Positions 41,423 through 50,654 of a stretch of DNA of 64,000 bases are shown piece by piece (positions within the stretch are counted from its first letter, which is position 1; the number at the start of each line of letters is the position of its first letter). The position numbers and the translations under genes were made by a program. The stretch is from Mycobacterium sp. GA-1841 (GTDB lineage Bacteria > Actinomycetota > Actinomycetes > Mycobacteriales > Mycobacteriaceae), in assembly GCF_001954135.1 (NCBI RefSeq), contig NZ_MBEQ01000108.1:20159-84158 (forward strand). The letters run 5' to 3'. The notes beneath the pieces were generated by a model. It saw only the letters and a program-made list of their open reading frames with translations. It did not search any database and was not told the DNA's origin.

Positions 41423-42703
41423 TCAGTCCTCGGGGATCTCGACCCGGCGCAACACTCCGTCCTGGGCGTCGGCGGCCTCGATCTCACCACGGGTGACGCC
41501 GAGGACGAACAGCACGGTGTCCAGGTAGGGATGGCTCAGTGAGGCGTCGGCAACCTCACGCAACGCAGGCTTGGCATTGAACGCCACGCCCAGGCCGGCA
41601 GCAGCCAGCATGTCGATGTCGTTGGCGCCGTCACCGACGGCGACCGTCTGCTCCATCGGCACGCCGACCTGCTGGGCGAAATCACGCAGCGCCTTGGCTT
41701 TTCCGGGCCGGTCGACGACCTGGCCGATGACCCGACCGGTGAGCTTTCCGTCGACCACCTCGAGCTCGTTGGCCGCCACGTAATCGAGCATGAGCTCGTG
41801 TGCCAGTGGCTCGATGACCTGCCGGAACCCGCCCGAGACCACGCCGCAGTGAAAGCCGAGCCGCCGCAGGGTCCGGATGGTGGTCCGCGCCCCCGGGGTC
41901 AGCTCGATCTGTTCGGCGACATCGTCGAGCACCGAGGCCGGCAGACCGGCCAGCGTGGCCACCCGGCGGTGCAGAGATTCGGCGAAGTCCAACTCACCGC
42001 GCATCGCGGCTTCGGTGACCGCAGCCACCTGGGCCTCCATGCCGGCGCGGGCGGCCAGCATCTCGATGACCTCACCCTGGATCAGGGTGGAATCGACATC
42101 GAAGACGATGAGCCGTTTGGCCCGCCGCGCCAGGCTGTAGTCCTCCAGCGCGATGTCGACGGCTTCGTCCACCGCCACCTGGGACAGTGCCGATTGCAGT
42201 TGGCTGTAAGCCGCTCCCGCCGGCACCGACACCCGAAGTTCCAGGCCGGTCACCGGATAGTCGGACACCCCGCGGATCGTGTCGATGTTGACACCCAGAC
42301 CGGCCACCTCGCGGGCCACCGCGCTGAACGCCTCGGCCGTGATGGGTCGGCCCAGCACCACGATGGTGTGTGTCGACGGCTCGCGCATCACGGGCATGTC
42401 GTCGCTGTGCTCGACGGCGACGTCCAACCCGAGACGATGGATCGCCGACTCGACGTCACCGCGTAGTGAGTCGCCCGCAACCGTCTCGATCGGCGCCGCG
42501 ACCAGCACACCCAGGGTGAGCCGGCCGCGGACCACGACCTGTTCGACGTTGCGGAGCTCCACCTGGTGGCGGGCCAGAACCTCGAACAGTGCCGAGGTGA
42601 CGCCGGGCTGATCGACTCCGGTGACCGTGATCAGTACCGATGAGCGCTCTCGTGACGCACCGCTCGACACCTCTTCGACGGGCTCACTCCCGGAAGCTGC
42701 CAC
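41423..42703 (-). CDS. serB2: Phosphoserine phosphatase SerB2
   Basis: HAD-family phosphatase completing serine biosynthesis (phosphoserine to serine). The 426-aa protein has two tandem N-terminal ACT domains (about 22-100 and 112-185; VLITVTGVDQPGVTSALF is ACT1) typical of mycobacterial SerB2, which bind serine or other amino acids as allosteric ligands. The HAD core begins VFDVDSTLIQGE with nucleophile Asp202 and Asp204, and ends VGDGANDIDMLAAAG. GTG at 42703 begins 3 bases after the ctaD stop, so it is probably co-transcribed with cytochrome oxidase. Confidence 0.96.
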   Translation of the reverse strand: MAASGSEPVEEVSSGASRERSSVLITVTGVDQPGVTSALFEVLARHQVELRNVEQVVVRGRLTLGVLVAAPIETVAGDSLRGDVESAIHRLGLDVAVEHSDDMPVMREPSTHTIVVLGRPITAEAFSAVAREVAGLGVNIDTIRGVSDYPVTGLELRVSVPAGAAYSQLQSALSQVAVDEAVDIALEDYSLARRAKRLIVFDVDSTLIQGEVIEMLAARAGMEAQVAAVTEAAMRGELDFAESLHRRVATLAGLPASVLDDVAEQIELTPGARTTIRTLRRLGFHCGVVSGGFRQVIEPLAHELMLDYVAANELEVVDGKLTGRVIGQVVDRPGKAKALRDFAQQVGVPMEQTVAVGDGANDIDMLAAAGLGVAFNAKPALREVADASLSHPYLDTVLFVLGVTRGEIEAADAQDGVLRRVEIPED

Positions 42704-42706
42704 CCG

Positions 42707-44434
42707 TCAGCTGGAAGCGTCCGCAGACTCGAGCTCTGGGTGATGTGCGCGACCCACGTGGGCCTCGGCACGCATCCGCTCGATCATGTGCGGGTAGTGC
42801 AGCTCGAACGCCGGTCGCTCCGAACGGATCCGGGGCAGCTCGGTGAAGTTGTGCCGCGGCGGCGGGCAGGAGGTCGCCCACTCCAGCGAGTTGCCGTAAC
42901 CCCAGGGGTCGTCGACCATCACCGGCTCGCCGTAGCGCCAGCTCTTGAACACGTTCCACACGAACGGCAGCACCGAGATACCCAGGATGAACGAGCCGAT
43001 CGTCGACACCACGTTCAGCGTGGTGAAGCCGTCGCTGGCCAGGTAGTCGGCATAGCGCCGCGGCATACCTTCGTCGCCCACCCAGTGCTGCACCAGGAAG
43101 GTGGTGTGGAAGCCGATGAACGTCAGCCAGAAGTGCAGCTTGCCGAGGCGTTCGTCGAGCAGCCGTCCGGTCATCTTCGGGAACCAGAAGTAGATGCCCG
43201 CGTAGGTGGCGAACACGATGGTGCCGAAGAGCACGTAGTGGAAGTGCGCGATGACGAAGTAGCTGTCGGTGACGTGGAAGTCGATCGGCGGGCTGGCCAG
43301 CAGCACGCCGGACAGGCCACCCAGCAGGAAGGTGATCAGGAAGCCGACCGAGAACAGCATCGGCGTCTCGAACGTCAGCTGGCCCTTCCACATCGTGCCG
43401 ATCCAGTTGAAGAACTTGATGCCGGTCGGGACGGCGATCAGGAACGTCATGAAGGAGAAGAACGGCAGCAGCACGGCACCGGTGGCGTACATGTGGTGCG
43501 CCCACACCGCGACGGACAGCGCCGCGATGCTGATGGTGGCGTAGATCAGGGTGGTGTAACCGAAGATCGGCTTGCGGCTGAACACCGGGAAGATCTCGGA
43601 CACGATGCCGAAGAACGGCAGCGCGATGATGTACACCTCGGGGTGACCGAAGAACCAGAACAGGTGCTGCCACAACAACACACCGCCGTTGGCCGGGTCG
43701 TAGATGTGTGCACCGAGGTGGCGGTCGGCGGCCAGGCCGAACAGCGCGGCGGTCAGGATCGGGAACGCGATCAGCACCAGGATCGAGGTCACCAGGATGT
43801 TCCAGGTGAACACCGGCATCCGGAACATCGTCATACCGGGCGCACGCATGCAGACCACGGTGGTGACCATGTTGACGCCACCGAGGATGGTGCCCAGACC
43901 ACCGACGGCCAGACCCAGGATCCACAGGTCGCCGCCGGCGCCCGGGGAGTGGATGGCGTCGGTCAGCGGCGAGTAGGCCGTCCAACCGAAGTCGGCGGCA
44001 CCGCCCGGGGTGATGAAGCCGCCGAGGGCGATCAGCGCGCCGAACAGGAACAGCCAGAACGACAGCGCGTTCAAGCGCGGGAAGGCCACGTCGGGCGCGC
44101 CGATCTGCAGCGGCAGCACCAGGTTGGCGAACCCGAACACGATCGGGGTGGCGTAGAACAGCAGCATCACCGTGCCGTGCATGGTGAACAGCTGGTTGAA
44201 CTGCTCATTGCTCAGGAACTGCAAGCCGGGCATCGCCAGTTCGGTACGCATGAACAGCGCCATCAGACCGCCGATGAAGAAGAAGGCGAAGCAGACGACG
44301 CAGTACATGATGCCGATCAACTTGTGATCGGTCGTGGTGATGAGCTTGTAGATCAGGTTGCCCTTGGGGCCCATCCGTTCCGGAAAAGGACGACGTGCCT
44401 CGAGTTCTCCGATTGGGGGCGCTTCGGCTACCAA
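42707..44434 (-). CDS. ctaD: Cytochrome aa3 oxidase subunit I (CtaD)
   Basis: Catalytic heme-copper subunit of the terminal oxidase, with 12 helices and C-terminal tail, 575 aa against about 573 in M. tuberculosis. Heme and CuB ligands are in TMHGTVMLL, WFFGHPEVYIIALP (His-Tyr crosslink), VWAHHMYAT and VIAHFHYVLFGT. The TTG start at 44434 is selected: GGAGG lies 5 bases upstream and the N terminus VAEAPPIGELEARRPFP then aligns with family members; an upstream TTG at 44446 would put the ribosome-binding site inside the gene. It forms the first gene of ctaD-serB2 and is divergent from fecB. Confidence 0.97.
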   Translation of the reverse strand: MVAEAPPIGELEARRPFPERMGPKGNLIYKLITTTDHKLIGIMYCVVCFAFFFIGGLMALFMRTELAMPGLQFLSNEQFNQLFTMHGTVMLLFYATPIVFGFANLVLPLQIGAPDVAFPRLNALSFWLFLFGALIALGGFITPGGAADFGWTAYSPLTDAIHSPGAGGDLWILGLAVGGLGTILGGVNMVTTVVCMRAPGMTMFRMPVFTWNILVTSILVLIAFPILTAALFGLAADRHLGAHIYDPANGGVLLWQHLFWFFGHPEVYIIALPFFGIVSEIFPVFSRKPIFGYTTLIYATISIAALSVAVWAHHMYATGAVLLPFFSFMTFLIAVPTGIKFFNWIGTMWKGQLTFETPMLFSVGFLITFLLGGLSGVLLASPPIDFHVTDSYFVIAHFHYVLFGTIVFATYAGIYFWFPKMTGRLLDERLGKLHFWLTFIGFHTTFLVQHWVGDEGMPRRYADYLASDGFTTLNVVSTIGSFILGISVLPFVWNVFKSWRYGEPVMVDDPWGYGNSLEWATSCPPPRHNFTELPRIRSERPAFELHYPHMIERMRAEAHVGRAHHPELESADASS

Positions 44435-44520
44435 GAGATCCTCCAAAGATTCGTCGGGAAATCCCGCTTCTGGAACTGAATCCTAACGCTCCCGGCGGCC
44501 TGCGCGCCCGTGGGTCCTAC

Positions 44521-44559
44521 AAACTGTCGTACTGCGTGGCGCTGCCACGCCCGCAGTTT
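44521..44559. promoter_or_regulatory. Long imperfect hairpin in the ctaD/fecB divergent region
   Basis: Outer arms AAACTG (44521-44526) and CAGTTT (44554-44559) enclose inner arms GCGTGGC (44534-44540) and GCCACGC (44544-44550) around GCT. The structure lies 52 bases upstream of the fecB start and about 90 bases upstream of ctaD, so it could act as a 5' leader structure for either gene or as an operator. Confidence 0.4.
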
Positions 44560-44610
44560 TGGCCGCGAGCTCCTGACCAGCGGGAAGGTGGTCAATGTTA
44601 CGGTCGGCCG

Positions 44611-45684
44611 GTGCTGAGCAACCGACACCGCGCCGCAGTCGCCGCGATCGCCGCAGCCGCAACACTGACCGGTGGATGCGGCACGGCCGAGCAGACGTCG
44701 ACGTCGCAGACGTCGATCTCCACCAGCGTCACCAAGATCGCCGGCGCCGGGGTGTTGGGGAATCAGCGCCGACCCGACGAATCCTGCGCGGCCGAGCCGG
44801 CGCCCGCCGACCAGTCGGCGCGGCAGGTCCGCAACGCCAGGGCCGAAGGCGCAGACATCTCGGAGTCCACGGAAGTCCGGGGCGACCCGCAGCGCATCGT
44901 GGCGCTGTCCGGCGACCAGCTTGATGCGTTGTGCGCGCTGGGACTGCAGTCGCGCATCGTCGCCGCGGCGCTCCCGGTCGGCTCCGATCAGCAACCGTCA
45001 TATCTGGGCGGGGTGGTCCACGGAGTGGCCCCGGCCGGCACCCGGGAAGCGCCGGACCTGACCGCCATCGAGGCCGCCAAGCCCGAACTGATCCTGGGTT
45101 CGGCGGCCCTGACGCCGTCGTCGTTCGGCGCGTTGACGGCGATCGCGCCGACTGTGTTCACCGGGGCACCCGGGGCCGGTTGGCGTGACACCTTGTGCGC
45201 GGTGGGTGACGCGACGGGGCGCGCCGACGCTGCCGCCGATCTGATCGCGAAGTTCGACGACGCCGCCCGTGACACCGGCGCACAGAACGACGCCGGACAT
45301 TTCCAGGCCTCGGTGGTACAGCTGACCGAGAACACCGTGCGCGTCTACGGCACCGCCAACTTCCCCGGCAGCGTGCTCGCCGCCGTTGGCCTGGACCGGC
45401 CTGCCGCACAACGGTTTACCGACAAGCCGTACGAAGAGTTGAGCACCACCGACGCCGATTACCGGATCGCCGACGCCGACATCGTCTACGTCTCGTTTGC
45501 CTCGCCGGCGGCCAGGGACCATGCCTCGGCGATCCTGGAGAGCCCGGCCTGGCGGGACCTGTCGGCCACCAAGGACAACCGGGTGTTCGTGGTGAACAAC
45601 GAGGTCTGGCAGAGCGGCCAGAACATCGTGGCCGCCCGGGGCATCCTCGATGACCTGCGTTGGGTCAACGCTCCGATCAATTAA
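44611..45684 (+). CDS. fecB: FecB-like Fe3+-siderophore/dicitrate-binding lipoprotein
   Basis: 357-aa periplasmic binding protein, syntenic with Rv3044 (FecB). The signal sequence from GTG 44611 (VLSNRHRAAVAAIAAAATLTGGC) ends in a TGGC lipobox, Cys about residue 23. The binding-protein fold is seen in RIVALSGDQLDALCALGLQSRIVAAAL, APDLTAIEAAKPELILGS, TVFTGAPGAGW, RVYGTANFPGSVLAAVGLDRPAAQRFTDK and VVNNEVWQSGQNIVAARGILDDL. Family members bind siderophores, and M. tuberculosis FecB also influences envelope integrity. The long in-frame upstream extension (from 44395) overlaps ctaD and is rejected. Confidence 0.9.
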   Translation: MLSNRHRAAVAAIAAAATLTGGCGTAEQTSTSQTSISTSVTKIAGAGVLGNQRRPDESCAAEPAPADQSARQVRNARAEGADISESTEVRGDPQRIVALSGDQLDALCALGLQSRIVAAALPVGSDQQPSYLGGVVHGVAPAGTREAPDLTAIEAAKPELILGSAALTPSSFGALTAIAPTVFTGAPGAGWRDTLCAVGDATGRADAAADLIAKFDDAARDTGAQNDAGHFQASVVQLTENTVRVYGTANFPGSVLAAVGLDRPAAQRFTDKPYEELSTTDADYRIADADIVYVSFASPAARDHASAILESPAWRDLSATKDNRVFVVNNEVWQSGQNIVAARGILDDLRWVNAPIN

Positions 45685-45694
45685 TCTCTCCAGC

Positions 45695-45970
45695 GTGTTC
45701 CACGTCCTCACCACCACGTACACCCAACCCATCGACGTCGTCGACCAGACCCGCCCCGCCCACATCGCGTGGCTCGAGGGAGAGGTGGCCGCAGGCCGCA
45801 TCGTGCTGGCCGGACGTCTGGATTCCGCGACCGGTGCAGTGCTGATCACCGGGGATCTCAGCGAGGAAGCGGTCGAAGATCTCATCGCCCGTGACCCCTA
45901 CACCCTGGCCGGGCTGATCCGCTGCGAGCGCACGTCCTTCAACGGGGCCTTTCGCGCACCCGGTTTGTGA
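45695..45970 (+). CDS. YCII-family protein
   Basis: 91-aa protein of the YCII (YciI) dimeric alpha/beta-barrel family. Recognisable parts are FHVLTTTYTQPIDVVDQTRPAHIAWLEGEVAAGRIVLAGRL (with the conserved His in RPAHIAW) and AVEDLIARDPYTLAGL. Enzymatic activity of the family is mostly unknown. The GTG at 45695 begins 10 bases after the fecB stop, so it is probably on the fecB transcript. It lies between fecB and adhC, where I do not recall a counterpart in M. tuberculosis. Confidence 0.8.
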   Translation: MFHVLTTTYTQPIDVVDQTRPAHIAWLEGEVAAGRIVLAGRLDSATGAVLITGDLSEEAVEDLIARDPYTLAGLIRCERTSFNGAFRAPGL

Positions 45971-46052
45971 GTAGAACCCGGCACCGATCCGGGATACATG
46001 TCACAGCCGACATCGGGACTATCGTCGCCGCCCGCGCCGTTGCACAGGGCGG

Positions 46053-46071
46053 ACTGCCGTGTTCAGGCAGT
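46053..46071. promoter_or_regulatory. ACTGCC-N7-GGCAGT inverted repeat upstream of adhC
   Basis: Perfect 6-base arms around GTGTTCA lie about 60 bases before the adhC start in a 161-base gap, and the flanks GGA and TAGTCAG extend it weakly. It is a candidate operator, though the nearby TAATCT (46088-46093) is the only promoter-like element seen and it is not well spaced with a -35 box. Confidence 0.35.
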
Positions 46072-46131
46072 AGTCAGTTAACCGGGCTAATCTTCGGTGA
46101 ATACGCACGACGACGAACAAAGAGGGCTTTG

Positions 46132-47181
46132 ATGAGCACTGTTTATGCCTATGCCGCCAATTCGGCGACCGAGCCGCTGGCCAAGACCAGCATCACCCGC
46201 CGCGAGGTCGGCCCACATGACGTGGCCTTCGACATCCACTTCGCCGGCATCTGCCATTCCGACATCCACACCGTCAAGGGCGAGTGGGGCACCCCGAACT
46301 ACCCGGTGGTGGCCGGCCACGAGATCGCCGGCGTCGTCACCGAGGTCGGCTCGGAGGTGACCAAGTACAAGGTCGGCGACCATGTCGGCGTGGGTTGCTT
46401 CGTCGACTCCTGCCGCGAGTGTGACAACTGCAAGGCCGGGCTGGAGCAGTACTGCACCGGCGGCGGCATGATCGGCACCTACAACGCGACCGGACGTGAC
46501 GGCACCCCGACCTACGGCGGCTACAGCGGCGCGATCGTAGTCGACGAGAACTATGTGCTGCGCATCCCCGACAGCATTCCGCTGGACAAGGCCGCTCCCC
46601 TGCTGTGCGCCGGCATCACCACCTACTCCCCGCTGCGCCACTGGAACGCCGGACCGGACAAGAACGTCGCGGTCATCGGACTCGGCGGTCTCGGCCACGT
46701 GGGCGTCAAGCTGGCCAAGGCGATGGGCGCGCATGTCACCGTGTTGTCGCAGTCGCTCAAGAAGATGGAAGACGGCTTGCGGCTGGGCGCCGACGGGTAC
46801 TACGCCACCAGCGACCCGGACACCTTCGGCAAGCTGGCCGGCAAATTCGACCTGATCTTGAACACCGTGTCGGCGAATCTGGACCTCGGGGCCTACCTAG
46901 GCCTGCTCAAGCGCGACGGCACGCTCGTGGAGCTGGGTGCCCCGGAGAAGCCCCTCGTGGTGCCGTTCTTCCCGCTCGGCGCCATGCGCCGCAGCCTGTC
47001 GGGATCGATGATCGGCGGCATCCCCGAGACCCAGGAAATGCTCGATTTCTGCGCCGAGCACGATGTGCTTCCCGAGATCGAGGTGATCCAGCCCGATTAC
47101 ATCAACGAGGCCTACGAGCGGGTGCTCGCCAGTGACGTGCGGTACCGCTTCGTAATCGATACCGCCTCGCTGCGCGGCTAG
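46132..47181 (+). CDS. adhC: Zinc-dependent NADP(H) alcohol dehydrogenase (AdhC)
   Basis: 349-aa medium-chain dehydrogenase, syntenic with Rv3045. Catalytic zinc ligands are Cys41 (in GICHSDI) and His63-Glu64 (AGHEIAG), with the third Cys near residue 162 (LLCAGITTYS); structural zinc Cys94, 97, 100 and 108 are in SCRECDNCKAGLEQYCTGG. The Rossmann motif is VAVIGLGGLGHVGVKLAKAMGA. This pattern fits the cinnamyl-alcohol/YahK class acting on broad aldehydes with NADPH. ATG 46132 has AGAGGG upstream; the longer frame upstream crosses an untranslated gap. Confidence 0.95.
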   Translation: MSTVYAYAANSATEPLAKTSITRREVGPHDVAFDIHFAGICHSDIHTVKGEWGTPNYPVVAGHEIAGVVTEVGSEVTKYKVGDHVGVGCFVDSCRECDNCKAGLEQYCTGGGMIGTYNATGRDGTPTYGGYSGAIVVDENYVLRIPDSIPLDKAAPLLCAGITTYSPLRHWNAGPDKNVAVIGLGGLGHVGVKLAKAMGAHVTVLSQSLKKMEDGLRLGADGYYATSDPDTFGKLAGKFDLILNTVSANLDLGAYLGLLKRDGTLVELGAPEKPLVVPFFPLGAMRRSLSGSMIGGIPETQEMLDFCAEHDVLPEIEVIQPDYINEAYERVLASDVRYRFVIDTASLRG

Positions 47182-47196
47182 CAGCTTCCCGCGTCA

Positions 47197-47239
47197 ACGC
47201 CGCGGATTGCGGTCACCTGGTGACTGCAATCCGCGGCGT
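47197..47239. terminator. Bidirectional hairpin between adhC and the Rv3046c-like gene
   Basis: A stem of about 20 bp with one G-T pair joins 47197-47216 to 47220-47239: the left arm runs ACGCCGCGGATTGC then GGTCAC, and the right arm mirrors it. It sits between two converging genes, 15 bases past the adhC stop and 7 bases before the other stop, an ideal bidirectional terminator. Confidence 0.8.
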
Positions 47240-47245
47240 AACGCG

Positions 47246-47581
47246 TTATTGGGCCGCGTCGGACTCCAGGTCCACGCCGGCCAGCGGCCAGCCCGCCGCG
47301 GCCAATTTGGCCGCCACCCGCGCGATGTTCTCCGGGCCGGCATCGTGGTCGGTCACATCGGCGATGAACTCCGCGATGTCGTCGCGTTTGATCGGGTCGT
47401 CGATGTCAGCGGGCGCAGAAGCCTCGGCGATGTTGCGTACCACTTCGGCCACCTGCTCCTCGGTGAGCGGGGTGGCGCGCAGCAGGGCCAGCAGGGGCAC
47501 CCGGTCGGTACCCGGGACACCTTCCGGGTAGCCGGCGCGCAGCCAGTTCAGAACCGAGATCAGCAGCGACTTCGTTGACAC
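47246..47581 (-). CDS. DUF3349-type small protein (Rv3046c homologue)
   Basis: About 111 aa. VSTKSLLISVLNWLRAGYPEGVPGTDRVPLLALLRATPLTEEQVAEVVRNI is the conserved first half and IKRDDIAEFIADVTDHDAGPENIARVAAKLAAAGWPLAG the second, which repeats the ALL/EEQ-type helical pattern, an all-helical fold of unknown role. The start is uncertain: GTG at 47581 begins at the conserved part; ATG at 47644 would add 21 residues with weaker codon bias. It converges on adhC and is conserved at this site in M. tuberculosis. Confidence 0.8.
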   Translation of the reverse strand: MSTKSLLISVLNWLRAGYPEGVPGTDRVPLLALLRATPLTEEQVAEVVRNIAEASAPADIDDPIKRDDIAEFIADVTDHDAGPENIARVAAKLAAAGWPLAGVDLESDAAQ

Positions 47582-47676
47582 CCCGCAAGTTTGGCCGCTT
47601 CCCGTCAAACTCTCCACTGGACAAGCCGCAAGGCGGTCGGTCATCCGCTCATGGCCCACTGCCCAAAACAATCCCG

Positions 47677-49176
47677 ATGAGCACAACCGGTGACGTCCCT
47701 CTGCCGTTCCGGCACGCTCGCCCAGTGACCCGTGTGATCCGCTTCAACGCCTTCGACATGAACTGCGTCGCCCATCAATCGCCGGGCCTGTGGCGCCATC
47801 CCGACGATCAGTCCTGGCGGTACAAGGACATCACCTACTGGACCGAATTGGCGAAGCTGTTGGAGCGCGGCCGTTTTGACGGGTTGTTCATCGCCGATGT
47901 GCTGGGTACCTACGACGTGTACGGGGCCAGTGACGAAGCGGCGATCCGCCAGGCCGCCCAGATCCCGGTGGGCGATCCCATGCTGTTGGTGTCGGCGATG
48001 GCCCTGGTCACCGAACACCTCGGTTTCGGCATCACCACCGGCACCGGTTTCGAGCACCCCTACCCGTTCGCCCGCCGGATGTCGACGCTGGACCATCTGA
48101 CCAATGGCCGGGTCGGCTGGAACGTCGTCACCGGCTATCTGCCCGCCGCGGCGCGCAACATGGGCCAGACCGACCAACCGGCACACGATGCCCGCTACGA
48201 CCACGCTGACGAGTACCTCGAGGTGCTCTACAAGTTGTGGGAAGGCTCATGGGAGGACGATGCGGTCGTGCGCGACGCCGCCCGCGGCGTCTTCACCGAT
48301 CCGGCCAAGGTGCATCACATCGGCCATGCCGGAACACACTTCAGTGTGCCGGGCGTACATCTGGCCGAGCCGTCACCACAGCGCACACCGGTGATCTACC
48401 AGGCGGGTTCCTCCCCGCGCGGGGTACGGTTCGCCGCCGAGAACGCCGAGGCCATCTTCACCGCCGCCCCCACCAAAGCCCTTCTGCGCGAGACGGTCTC
48501 CACGATCCGTGCCGAGCTCGAGCTCGCAGGACGCGATCCCTACTCGGCCAAGATCTTCAACCTGACGACCATCATCACCGGCGAAACCGACGAGGCGGCC
48601 CACGCCACCCATGCGGAGTACCTCGCCTACGGCGATCCCGAAGGCGCACTGGTGTTCATGTCCGGCTGGATGGGTGTCGATCTGGCGCGCTACGGCCTCG
48701 ACGAGCCGATCGGCAATGTGGATTCCAACGCAATCCTGTCGGCGGTCAAGGCGTTCCAGTCCGCCTCGGACAAGGGCGGTGAGTGGAAAGTGGCCGATAT
48801 CGCCGAGTGGGGGGAGATCGGCGGGATGGGTCCGCGCATCGTCGGATCCGGCGTGCACGTCGCCGACACCTTGCAGGAGTGGGTCGAGGAGACCGACGTC
48901 GACGGCTTCAACCTGGCGTATGCCATCACCCCCGGATCCTTCGCGGATTTCATCACCCACGTGGTGCCGGTGCTCACCGAGCGCGGCGCCTACCAGACGG
49001 AGTACGCGCCGGGCAGCTTACGCAACAAGCTGCTGGGTAACGGCGATCGATTGGCGGATGAGCATCGCGGTGCCAGTTACCGTGTGGGAGGCGCGAACTC
49101 GACGATCATCGAGCGGCCGTCGACCCTGCCGTCGTCCTCAGCGTCGACCGCGGCCCAACCTGCCAGAGGTCGCTGA
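47677..49176 (+). CDS. LLM-class flavin monooxygenase (NtaA/SnaA/DszA family)
   Basis: 499-aa FMNH2-dependent monooxygenase of the luciferase-like family. The N-terminal barrel strands IRFNAFDMNCVAHQSPGLWRHPDD and FDGLFIADVLGTYDVYG, FEHPYPFARRMSTLDHLTNGRVGWNVVTGY and SPQRTPVIYQAGSSPRGVRFAAENAEAIFT fit NtaA/SnaA/SoxA/DszA enzymes. It would need a separate flavin reductase, and none is adjacent. Substrate unknown. A paralogue lies at 58239. A long Ser-rich tail (NSTIIERPSTLPSSSASTAAQPARGR) exceeds the usual length. Confidence 0.9.
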   Translation: MSTTGDVPLPFRHARPVTRVIRFNAFDMNCVAHQSPGLWRHPDDQSWRYKDITYWTELAKLLERGRFDGLFIADVLGTYDVYGASDEAAIRQAAQIPVGDPMLLVSAMALVTEHLGFGITTGTGFEHPYPFARRMSTLDHLTNGRVGWNVVTGYLPAAARNMGQTDQPAHDARYDHADEYLEVLYKLWEGSWEDDAVVRDAARGVFTDPAKVHHIGHAGTHFSVPGVHLAEPSPQRTPVIYQAGSSPRGVRFAAENAEAIFTAAPTKALLRETVSTIRAELELAGRDPYSAKIFNLTTIITGETDEAAHATHAEYLAYGDPEGALVFMSGWMGVDLARYGLDEPIGNVDSNAILSAVKAFQSASDKGGEWKVADIAEWGEIGGMGPRIVGSGVHVADTLQEWVEETDVDGFNLAYAITPGSFADFITHVVPVLTERGAYQTEYAPGSLRNKLLGNGDRLADEHRGASYRVGGANSTIIERPSTLPSSSASTAAQPARGR

Positions 49177-49191
49177 ACTCGCCGGAAATTC

Positions 49192-50568
49192 TCAACGTGG
49201 AGCGGCCTGCACCGAGGTGGACTGCTCCCCCAACGTCGACGGCGGCAACGCGGTCTCCACCACGCCGGGAGTGTGCAACTTGCCGGCCAGCCACGGCAGT
49301 GCCGCGGCGAAAGCGTTGTTGGCGAACGCCCAGTCATGGTGGCCGGGCGCGGTGGTCACCGAACAGCTGATCGCGACCGCGCGGGCCGCCTCACACAGGG
49401 TGGTCGCCGCCACGTCCTGCGCCTCCGGATTGGCCGACGGGTCGTGGGTCGTCCCACCGCGGGAGGTGGGCACCTCGAACCATGCGGAGACATCGGCATA
49501 CGGGCCGTGGCGCCCCATGATCGTCATGGGATCGTAGGCCGCCCACGCGTCGACGTCGCCGCCGAAGAGCCGGCTGATCGTCTGCTCCTTGTTGCCGGCG
49601 TTCGGGCGCAGGTCACCGGCGACGTCGACGAACGCCCGGAACATGTCGGGATGCATCAGGGTCAGGTCGACCGCGCAAGTGCCGCCCATGGACCATCCGG
49701 CGATCCCCCAGCCGCCACGGTCGGAACGCACACCGAAGTTCGAGACCAGGTATGGCACAACGTCTTTGGTCAGGTGGTCGGCGGCGTTGCCCCGCACGCC
49801 GTTGACGCACTCGGTGTCGTTGGTGAACGAGCCCGTCGCATCGACGAACACGAACACCGGCGCGTTGCCGCCGTGGGCGGCCGCGAATCCATCGATGATG
49901 CCCAGCACGTTGCCCGCTCGCAGCCAATCGGCCGGGGTGTTCAGTTGCGAGCCGATCATCATCACCGCCGGAAGCCGCGGGGGCGGGTTGCTGGCGAACC
50001 AGGCCGGCGGGAGGTAGACGAGTTCGGTGCGATGGGAGAACCCTGAGGCTTCGGCATCGATGGTCACCGGGACCAACACGCCGCTGGTGGGCTGGAAGTG
50101 GGCCAGCTGCATCTTGGTCACGGTCAACCGGTCGGTCTGGCCCGGCAGCGGGCCGGAGGTGAGCTGATTCCACATGGCATGGACGGTTGGGAAATAGCCG
50201 ACCCACATGTTGAGGGTCAGTCCGCACGCCACCGCACATGTCCCGATCGCGGCTACCGAGGCGGTGCGTCGCCACCACCGGGCGCTCACCCAACCCACGA
50301 TCGCGACACCGACCGCCAACGCCGTCAACGCGATCCACACCCACAACTGCGGCGGTCCGGCATTGCCGGCCACCCCGATCGAGTCGATGTACCAGTAAGT
50401 CACCGCGGCCAGCACTGCGGCCGCGGCCAACAAGACGGGCAGCAGGCGTCGGCGCCAGCGCGGTGAACGCCACCCCACCGCGGCCCCCAGCAGCATCGCG
50501 GCGACCATCTGTACGACGACTGGAAACCAGCCGTGGATCAGCGAGATCTGCGCAATGAGCTGGTGCAT
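49192..50568 (-). CDS. Membrane-anchored esterase (alpha/beta hydrolase, esterase D / mycolyltransferase-like)
   Basis: 458 aa. The first ~130 residues contain four hydrophobic helices (LIHGWFPVVVQMVAAMLLGAAVGW, LLPVLLAAAAVLAAVTYWYI, LWVWIALTALAVGVAIVGW, VAAIGTCAVACGLTLNMWVGY). The rest is an alpha/beta hydrolase of the putative esterase family with the nucleophile elbow GIAGWSMGGTCAV, and Asp (VDVAGDLRPNAGNKEQ) and His (TTAPGHHDW) to complete a triad. The extracytoplasmic catalytic domain resembles antigen 85-type acyltransferases in context, but substrate is unknown. It is divergent from a secreted protein gene. Confidence 0.84.
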   Translation of the reverse strand: MHQLIAQISLIHGWFPVVVQMVAAMLLGAAVGWRSPRWRRRLLPVLLAAAAVLAAVTYWYIDSIGVAGNAGPPQLWVWIALTALAVGVAIVGWVSARWWRRTASVAAIGTCAVACGLTLNMWVGYFPTVHAMWNQLTSGPLPGQTDRLTVTKMQLAHFQPTSGVLVPVTIDAEASGFSHRTELVYLPPAWFASNPPPRLPAVMMIGSQLNTPADWLRAGNVLGIIDGFAAAHGGNAPVFVFVDATGSFTNDTECVNGVRGNAADHLTKDVVPYLVSNFGVRSDRGGWGIAGWSMGGTCAVDLTLMHPDMFRAFVDVAGDLRPNAGNKEQTISRLFGGDVDAWAAYDPMTIMGRHGPYADVSAWFEVPTSRGGTTHDPSANPEAQDVAATTLCEAARAVAISCSVTTAPGHHDWAFANNAFAAALPWLAGKLHTPGVVETALPPSTLGEQSTSVQAAPR

Positions 50569-50654
50569 CGGTTTCTCTTGATATCAGCGGCGACTGTCAG
50601 CTTGCTGAGTGGTCGCTATGCGTGCCAGTGGGACCGCGCGTCAGGACGGCACGT

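Noticed and set aside
42740..44479. 579-aa plus-strand ORF opposite ctaD
   Set aside because: Highly charged and repetitive; exactly mirrors ctaD in length, a known effect in GC-rich genes.
47582..47686. Upstream extension of the Rv3046c-like gene to an earlier start
   Set aside because: The added residues have poor codon bias and no conserved pattern.
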